NCBI GenBank assembly: GCA_947498505.1
Contig: CANMKG010000001.1
Coordinates: 1 to 64,000, forward strand
Origin: an uncultured Maribacter sp.
GTDB lineage: Bacteria; Bacteroidota; Bacteroidia; Flavobacteriales; Flavobacteriaceae
Direction: 5' to 3'
Length of the DNA stretch: 64,000 bases
Below the pieces are notes generated by a model. The model was not told where the DNA came from and did not search any database. It saw nothing but the letters and a program-made list of their open reading frames with translations. Shown here piece after piece: positions 58,348 through 64,000 of the stretch. The first letter of the stretch is position 1, and the number at the start of each line of letters is the position of its first letter. The translations under genes were made by a program, and so were the position numbers.

Positions 58348-61200
58348 ATGTTAAAATTTATATTTAATAATTTTCGGAAATACTTTGTAGCAATTGTTAT
58401 TCTTGTTGCTATAGCATGTTCTAGTAAAAGTGAAAATAGCAGTAAAAGTATTGTTAAAACTAAAGAGCAGGTAAAAAGTAAAACAGACTATGTTGGCTGG
58501 AAGTCCTACAGAGGAGATAAAAAAGGAAACCAGTTTTCAGAATTGGCTCAAATACATGCGGCAAACGTTCATAAATTAGAGTTAGCATGGCAGTATAGAA
58601 CGGGAGATGCAGGAGAGCGTTCTTCTATGCAATGCAATCCAATAATGGTTAATGGTTTGCTTTATTTTTCAACATCCACTTTAAAGGCTATTGCTTTAGA
58701 TGCAACAACTGGTAAAGAGGCATGGGCTTTTGAGTCTTCAAAATATAATGAAAACGGAAACGTTTTTAGAGGAAGAAGCAGGGGAGTTACCTACTGGGAA
58801 TCCGCTGATGGTAATGATTCACGTATATTTCATTATGTAAAAAATAGAGTTTATGCTTTAAATGCAAAAACAGGAAACCTTATTGAAAGCTTTGGTAAGG
58901 GTAAAGGTTTTATAGACTTAAGGGAGCATTTGGATATTACATTGGAAGAAGCCTCTATAGAAGTTACCACACCTGGAATAGTTTATAAAAATTATTTAAT
59001 GGTTTCATCTAGAGTACCAGAAGGGTATAAGTCTACACCAGGTCACATAAGAGCCTATGATGCTGTAACAGGTGAGTTTAAATGGATTTTTCATACCATA
59101 CCAAAAAAAGGAGAATTTGGTTATGATACTTGGGAGTTTGTAGAAGGAGAAACCTATGGAGGCGCTAATGCTTGGGGAGGATTTACCGTAGATGAAGAAA
59201 GAGGTTGGGTATTCTGTGCAACTGGGTCTCCTTCATTTGATTTTTATGGCGGAAATAGAAAAGGAGCAAATTTGTTTGGTAATTGTGTATTGGCTTTAAA
59301 TGCTGAAACAGGTGAGCGTATATGGCATTACCAAACTGTGCATCATGATTTATGGGATTATGATAATCCATCAGCTCCGGTTTTAGTAACCATAAAAGAT
59401 GGAAACAAACAAAGAGACGCTGTAGTGCAACTTACAAAAATGGGACTTACGTTTGTGTTGGATAGGGAAACGGGAGAGCCAATATTTCCTGTGGAAGAAA
59501 CAAAAGTGCCTATTTCTACAGTTGAAGGGGAAGAGGCTTCACCTACTCAGCCAATACCAACAAAGCCTCTGCCATTGGGCCCTTTGGGTATAACAGAAGC
59601 TGATTTAACAAATATATCACCCAAAGCAAGAGCAGCTGCGCTTGAAAAATTTTCAAAACTTAGACCTGGAGTTTTATATGAACCACCATCCGAGGTGGGT
59701 ACAATAGCTGCTCCAGGAACATTGGGAGGCGTTGAGTGGCAGGGAGCTTCATTTGACCCCCACAGCAACATCTTATACGTAAATTCTAATTATGGGGCTT
59801 CTATATTGAAGCTAAAGAAAATGAGGGATTTACAAAAAGGAAAAAAAGCAACCAATTTGCAATTAGGAAAACAACTTTATGTTCAAAATTGTGCTTCTTG
59901 TCATGGAGTGGAGCGCAAAGGGAATCTACCTGTGTACCCTGGTCTAGAGAATATAACAAAATCTAAACCAGAGATTACCCAAATAATACAAAATGGACGC
60001 AATATTATGCCTGCTTTTCCACAGTTAAAAAAGAAAGAGTTAAATGCTTTATCAATGTATTTGTTGAGTAATGAAGTGATTGAGGAAGATACTATTGGTA
60101 AAAAAGGAAAAGTGAGATATATACACGATGGTTATGCTAGTTTTCTTGATAACCAAGGTCATCCTGCGGTTGCGCCACCATGGGGAACTTTAAATGGCAT
60201 TGATTTAGGAACAGGAAATTTTGTTTGGAGAAAACCATTAGGAGAATATCCTGAGTTGGTAAAGCAAGGTGTTAGAAATACAGGCACAATGAATTATGGA
60301 GGGGCAGTAGCAACTTCTGGAGGATTGGTGTTTATAGCTGCCACAGCAGATGAGAAAATTAGAGCTTTTGAAAAAAGTAGGGGGAAATTGCTATGGGAAT
60401 ACCAACTTCCTGTTGGCGGTTATGCAACACCCACAATTTATATGAAGGATGGTAAACAATATGTTGTTATTGTTGCAGGCGGTGGTGGTAAAAATGGCAC
60501 ACCGTCAGGTGATTATGTAATGGCATTTGCACTTCCTGATGATTATTTAAAAGTCTCAAAAGTGGATGTAGAAGGAGAAAAAGATGATGAAGGTTGGATA
60601 TCACTTTTTGATGGAGAAACACTAGAAGGTTGGACACATATGAATGGTTCTCATACATACAAAGTAGAAAAAGGAGCAATTATAGGCAGGACCACTCCCA
60701 ATAGCGAAAACTCTTTTTTGTGTTCTTTACAAGAATTTGATGATTTTGAATTTGAATGCGATGTTATGGTAGATAGTACTACTAACCAAGGGGTACAATT
60801 TCGTTCATCAGCAAGACCAAAAACTATAAAAAACCATAGTCTTTATAGAGCAGGGCGTGTATGGGGACCGCAATTAGAAATTAGACAAAAAATGGAAGAG
60901 AGCACGGTTACAACAGGTTTAATTTATGGAGAAGCAATGGGGATAGGTTTTCTGTCTTCAGAGGAAAAAGTTAAAAACGGTCATGATTATTATATTTCTG
61001 AAGGATGGAATAAAATTAGAATTATAGCAAAGGGGCCACGAATTCAAACATTTTTGAATGGGCACAAAATAGATGATGTTGTTAATGAGGAAGTCTATAA
61101 GACACACCCAAAAGGATTTATTGGCTTACAAGTACATGGGATGAAGGGTAAAAAACAGTATAAGATGGGGTGGAAAAATATTAGAGTAAGACCAATTTAG
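58348..61200 (+). CDS. Quinoprotein dehydrogenase-cytochrome c-DUF1080 fusion lipoprotein
   Basis: 950 residues; lipoprotein leader (AIACSSKSENS). Residues ~50-480 plus ~590-730 form a PQQ-type beta-propeller split by a cytochrome c domain: WKSYRGDKKGNQFSELAQIHAANVHKLELAWQY, DATTGKEAW, ALNAETGERIWHYQTVHHDLWDYDNPSAP, then heme site CASCHG (Cys515, Cys518, His519), then PPWGTLNGIDLGTGNFVWRKPLG. From ~745 a DUF1080 domain follows (WISLFDGETLEGWTHMNGSHTYKVEKGAIIG), a lectin-like fold of 3-keto-disaccharide hydrolases. It probably oxidises a sugar to a keto form at the outer or periplasmic face and passes electrons to the heme, while DUF1080 binds or cleaves the product. Confidence 0.88.
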   Translation: MLKFIFNNFRKYFVAIVILVAIACSSKSENSSKSIVKTKEQVKSKTDYVGWKSYRGDKKGNQFSELAQIHAANVHKLELAWQYRTGDAGERSSMQCNPIMVNGLLYFSTSTLKAIALDATTGKEAWAFESSKYNENGNVFRGRSRGVTYWESADGNDSRIFHYVKNRVYALNAKTGNLIESFGKGKGFIDLREHLDITLEEASIEVTTPGIVYKNYLMVSSRVPEGYKSTPGHIRAYDAVTGEFKWIFHTIPKKGEFGYDTWEFVEGETYGGANAWGGFTVDEERGWVFCATGSPSFDFYGGNRKGANLFGNCVLALNAETGERIWHYQTVHHDLWDYDNPSAPVLVTIKDGNKQRDAVVQLTKMGLTFVLDRETGEPIFPVEETKVPISTVEGEEASPTQPIPTKPLPLGPLGITEADLTNISPKARAAALEKFSKLRPGVLYEPPSEVGTIAAPGTLGGVEWQGASFDPHSNILYVNSNYGASILKLKKMRDLQKGKKATNLQLGKQLYVQNCASCHGVERKGNLPVYPGLENITKSKPEITQIIQNGRNIMPAFPQLKKKELNALSMYLLSNEVIEEDTIGKKGKVRYIHDGYASFLDNQGHPAVAPPWGTLNGIDLGTGNFVWRKPLGEYPELVKQGVRNTGTMNYGGAVATSGGLVFIAATADEKIRAFEKSRGKLLWEYQLPVGGYATPTIYMKDGKQYVVIVAGGGGKNGTPSGDYVMAFALPDDYLKVSKVDVEGEKDDEGWISLFDGETLEGWTHMNGSHTYKVEKGAIIGRTTPNSENSFLCSLQEFDDFEFECDVMVDSTTNQGVQFRSSARPKTIKNHSLYRAGRVWGPQLEIRQKMEESTVTTGLIYGEAMGIGFLSSEEKVKNGHDYYISEGWNKIRIIAKGPRIQTFLNGHKIDDVVNEEVYKTHPKGFIGLQVHGMKGKKQYKMGWKNIRVRPI

Positions 61201-61706
61201 GCATCCTGTATGGTGTTAAAAAAAGTGTTTAAGATTTTACGGAAGTATAACACTGGTTTCATCCAAGTATTTCTTTTTGATTAAAAAAACCAAACCAAGA
61301 TTGTAAAAACGCGAAAAAATTAATTCTTCAATTACACTTTAAATCCCAATACCTTGGTTTTCTTAGTTTGTTAATGATTTATTTAGATTAGAGCGATACA
61401 ATACTATTTATATAGTATTAACGGAATTGTTTCATCCCAATAATTAGCTTATTTGTGAGGCAGAATTCCTTACGAATGAATGAAATAATAATAAATTTTT
61501 GATAGACAAAAAGGTAAGGTAAAGTCAGGTTCCAGTGTTGTTTTATGTTTGATTAGAGGAAGGAAAGGTTAATTTAAACGACTATTATTTAGAGATAAAT
61601 TTATATTTAAGTACTTTTTGAAAGTATATTTGTTAAACTAAATGTTAAATTTTTTCATCTTACGAATACATTTAACATTTAGATTATGCTAATAAAAAAA
61701 GGAATT
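61201..61706. other. Intergenic region before the TPR/LuxR-like gene
   Basis: 506 bp without a supported gene. AAACCAAG (61292-61299) and CTTGGTTT (61353-61360) are inverted copies 53 bp apart, possibly the end of the quinoprotein transcript. A -7-like TATATTTG lies at 61625-61632 with no good -33 partner. Confidence 0.45.
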
Positions 61707-63329
61707 ATGGGGTCAAGAAAACAGTATTTTTTTGTTAAGATTTTTACCTGCTTGTTGTTTTTTTACGGAGGGATTTTTACTAGTGCTCAGGATAATTCGG
61801 TAGATAACATGTTTCTCCAAGCTCGGAATATTAGACATCAAAACCCAGATAGCTCTTTGGTTTTGTTAGAAAAGGTACACCATGAATATTTAAAAATAGG
61901 AGACACTCTTAATGCAGTAAATGCATTGCTTGAAATGCCAGATATTCTTGGACAAAAGGGAAATTATGCTACTTGCTATGAGTTTTTGTGGCAGGCACTT
62001 TTTTTATCCGATGGATTGAATGATGATGGACTTACAGCATCAATATACAATAGACTAGGAAGGTTACACAGTTTTTTTAAAAGAAAAGAAAAAGCTTTTT
62101 ATTATTTAAATAAAGCGCTCGAAATAAAAAAAGGGTTGGTAGAAAAGGGAGAATTAAATGAAGGAGATTTGGTAGAAAATTATTTTTTCATTTGTTCTAC
62201 ATACAGAGAAATTGATGATACCGTAATGGGAAGAAAATATTTAGACAGTTGTTTTCTGTTAAATAAACGTTTTCCTGACAAAGTAAGCTTACCTTATTTA
62301 AATTTTGAGAAGGCATATGTTTTATTTAAGGAGAATAAACATGAAGAGGCTTTAGTGACGTATAGAGAAACTGAACCTTGGTTTTTGAGATATGCTCCTG
62401 CCTATTTGGTTTTATTGTATACCTATTGGGGAGACTTATATATTGATTTAAATGATTATGCAAAAGGTGAAAATATGTATGAAAAAGCTTTGGCAATTTC
62501 TGACAAATACAATAGTCATATAGATTTTACTCCTCTTATTTATGAAAGACTCTCTAATACGCATTTAATAAACGGTGATTATAAAAAGTCCTTTGAGAAC
62601 TTAAAAAAGGCAAAAGAGTTAGATGAGATTTTTTTTGATAGTAGAAGTGAAAAGAATAAGGCCTTTCTTGAAATTAAAGATGAGTATAGGATTGAAAAGG
62701 AACGACAAGAAAAAGTAATACAAAAACAAAAAGTTGCTCAATTAATTCAAGAAGATAAAATTTCATTATTACAGCGTATTATTTTATTAGGTTCATTGGT
62801 GTTTTTAGCTATCATTGGATTTATATATGTTAGACAATTAAGAGCTAAACATGAAGCGGAAAAACAACTTATAAGAAAAAATAAGGAACTTGAAATTAAT
62901 AAAGCAAAAGAGTTATTAGAACTTAAAAATAAGGAGCTCGCGGCTTCAGCTTTACAATTGATAGAAAAGGATGAGTTTTTAAGATCGTTGAAAAATAACC
63001 TTAAGGAAAAAAGTTCTCCAAACGATGAAGAAATCAACAGAGTTATTAAATCAATATCATTGAACAATGATCAAAGTTGGGAAGAATTTAAATTGCGATT
63101 TACTGCTGTAAATAAGAAGTTTTATAAAAAACTTACTAAAGAGTTCCCTAATTTAAGTCAAGGAGATCAAAAAATATGTGCTTTAATTAAGCTTAACTTT
63201 TCTAGTAAAGATATGTCTCGTTTATTAGGTATTTCTGTAGAATCTGTGCATACCACAAGACATAGATTACGCAAAAAAATGAATCTTCCCAGAAGTACAA
63301 ATTTGGAAAACTTTATTGCTTCCTTATAA
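61707..63329 (+). CDS. TPR sensor / membrane-anchored LuxR-like regulator
   Basis: About 540 residues from ATG 61707 (MGSRKQYFFVKIF), preferred because AAAGGA stands 5 nt upstream; ATG 61686 in the same frame adds 7 residues. Order: signal peptide (GIFTSAQDNS), TPR units (~30-310: ASIYNRLGRLHSFFKRKEKAFYYLNKALEI, KGENMYEKALAISDKYN, GDYKKSFENLKKAKELDE), one transmembrane helix (~355-375), a coiled coil (KNKELEINKAKELLELKNKELAASAL), and a C-terminal LuxR-like helix-turn-helix (NLSQGDQKICALIKLNFSSKDMSRLLGISVESVHTTRHRLRKKM). This is the Flavobacteria-typical membrane-tethered regulator; its signal and targets are unknown. Confidence 0.88.
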   Translation: MGSRKQYFFVKIFTCLLFFYGGIFTSAQDNSVDNMFLQARNIRHQNPDSSLVLLEKVHHEYLKIGDTLNAVNALLEMPDILGQKGNYATCYEFLWQALFLSDGLNDDGLTASIYNRLGRLHSFFKRKEKAFYYLNKALEIKKGLVEKGELNEGDLVENYFFICSTYREIDDTVMGRKYLDSCFLLNKRFPDKVSLPYLNFEKAYVLFKENKHEEALVTYRETEPWFLRYAPAYLVLLYTYWGDLYIDLNDYAKGENMYEKALAISDKYNSHIDFTPLIYERLSNTHLINGDYKKSFENLKKAKELDEIFFDSRSEKNKAFLEIKDEYRIEKERQEKVIQKQKVAQLIQEDKISLLQRIILLGSLVFLAIIGFIYVRQLRAKHEAEKQLIRKNKELEINKAKELLELKNKELAASALQLIEKDEFLRSLKNNLKEKSSPNDEEINRVIKSISLNNDQSWEEFKLRFTAVNKKFYKKLTKEFPNLSQGDQKICALIKLNFSSKDMSRLLGISVESVHTTRHRLRKKMNLPRSTNLENFIASL

Positions 63330-63730
63330 TTTTATTGTGGTGAAGAGAGAGGAGAAGAGCTATTATATATATTCTTTTTCTAACCTTGGCACATCGAAAA
63401 TTGCCAAAATAATAAAAATTACTACAGAGAGGTCTTGCTCATCTTCCTTGAGCTGAGTATGGTATAGAGTAATTGGTGTATATAAATACTATTGGAAGAT
63501 ACGTAGTAATGAAAAAATGATAGTTACGTATGGTTTCTGAAAGTAATTGTATGATTCTATTTCAAAACCATGATATTCAATTGAATCTACTCTTAGCTAA
63601 TATCTGCTGAGTTTACCTTTAGGGTTATTATTAACAAGAGTATGACTAAAAAACAAAAGGGCAATTAAACTTTCGTTTAATCACCCCCTTATTAACAAAC
63701 TAACTAACTCTACTAGTTAAAATTTAACCA
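63330..63730. other. Intergenic region with minus-strand terminator
   Basis: About 400 bp without a gene. Apart from the terminator at 63648-63688 I see no clear structure. Confidence 0.5.
63648..63688 (-). terminator. Terminator of the minus-strand gene at the window edge
   Basis: ATTAAAC (63664-63670) and GTTTAAT (63675-63681) with outer GGG/CCC pairing make a hairpin whose U tract lies on the minus strand (A run at 63650-63658). Confidence 0.7.
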
Positions 63731-64000
63731 TTACGGTTGAGGTCTTAAGTTAAGTTGGCTTAACTTCATATTATCGATATAAAATTTAATAGGACCATTA
63801 TAGTTCGCATTTTGTCCTCTTATTAAGAATTTTATTTGTGAAGTGTTGCCTTGTTGCCAAGTTGCACTTTGGTAAATCCATTCACCAGCTGGCATATCTG
63901 GTTCAAAAACTGTACCTACTACATCTGCAAAAGACCAAGGTCCATCATAGAATCTAATATCTGATGCAGCATTACCAGTAGGGGCATCAGAAATTGGATC
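63731..64000 (-). CDS. C-terminal part of a secreted carbohydrate-binding-like protein (5' end outside window)
   Basis: Ninety residues in frame from the window edge to TAA (63733-63731). The visible sequence (DIRFYDGPWSFADVVGTVFEPDMPAGEWIYQSATWQQGN, then QIKFLIRGQNANYNGPIKFYIDNMKLSQLN) has the strand pattern of a jelly-roll beta-sandwich as in carbohydrate-binding modules or SusE/F-like domains; GPIKFYIDNMKL is the typical closing strand. No T9SS sorting signal is at the end. Family cannot be fixed without the upstream part. Confidence 0.65.
   Translation of the reverse strand, partial: DPISDAPTGNAASDIRFYDGPWSFADVVGTVFEPDMPAGEWIYQSATWQQGNTSQIKFLIRGQNANYNGPIKFYIDNMKLSQLNLRPQP

Overview
The window is low-GC DNA from a gliding-type marine Bacteroidota, most likely a member of the Flavobacteriaceae. 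The support is a type IX secretion (T9SS) type B sorting domain next to PorP/SprF-like proteins, SusC/SusD, a hybrid two-component regulator, TAnnTTTG-type -7 promoter elements and dense polysaccharide-degradation genes. No species is claimed.

Layout. (1) 1-8095: the 3' end of a giant calcium-binding thrombospondin-3-repeat protein with a CHU_C sorting domain, its PorP/SprF partner, a five-bladed-propeller glycosidase-like protein, a TPR/PD40 protein and a PorP/SprF-SPOR fusion. (2) 8723-10633: an orphan LuxR-type regulator with an abnormal receiver domain, convergent with a GT4-like glycosyltransferase. (3) 10990-16313: a xylose operon (xylB-xylA-XylE-like symporter) with a LacI-family regulator and a convincing LacI-type operator. 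(4) 16375-46526: a large polysaccharide utilization locus (PUL) holding kduD-DUF4861 on the minus strand and, on the plus strand, SusC, SusD, an FG-GAP/ASPIC lipoprotein, a hybrid two-component system (HTCS), a GH88-type unsaturated uronyl hydrolase, a DUF4955-type beta-helix protein, GH2, a GH43 remnant, GH95, a PL8/chondroitinase-ABC-like lyase, a GH5-like lipoprotein, a DUF1593 remnant, a VanX-type dipeptidase and an esterase. (5) 46600-52395: minus-strand genes (beta-helix lipoprotein, PD40 protein, LytTR regulator, LytS-type kinase) around tRNA-Pro(GGG), with two partial copies of the tRNA 3' end. (6) 52822-55196: MarR, a small outer-membrane protein and a Bcr/CflA exporter. (7) 55231-64000: a ThuA-domain protein with two carbohydrate-binding-like modules, an AraC regulator, a quinoprotein-cytochrome c-DUF1080 fusion, a TPR/LuxR-like regulator and the 3' end of a minus-strand gene.

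How the genes work together. The PUL should bind a uronic-acid polysaccharide at the surface (SusC/D), cut it with the PL8-like lyase, remove the unsaturated uronyl end (GH88), trim side chains (GH2, GH95, GH5-like, esterase) and pass keto-deoxy-uronate through KduD. Xylose would enter xylulose-5-phosphate through the xyl operon. No sulfatase and no rhamnosidase are present, so ulvan and most sulfated algal glycans are poor fits; a fucosylated and/or xylosylated glucuronate-containing glycan is the best inference.

Most interesting observation. A shared regulatory layout, two C-rich half-sites about 21-23 bp apart followed after exactly 20-21 nt by a TAACTTTG/A-like -7 element, lies in the same orientation before kduD, before the HTCS gene and before the GH88 gene, with a weaker copy before GH2. 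It is a likely HTCS operator that defines this PUL's regulon. Other points are two pruned gene remnants inside the PUL, a receiver whose phospho-acceptor Asp is Glu, and the tRNA-Pro 3'-end copies bracketing a 4.3-kb segment.
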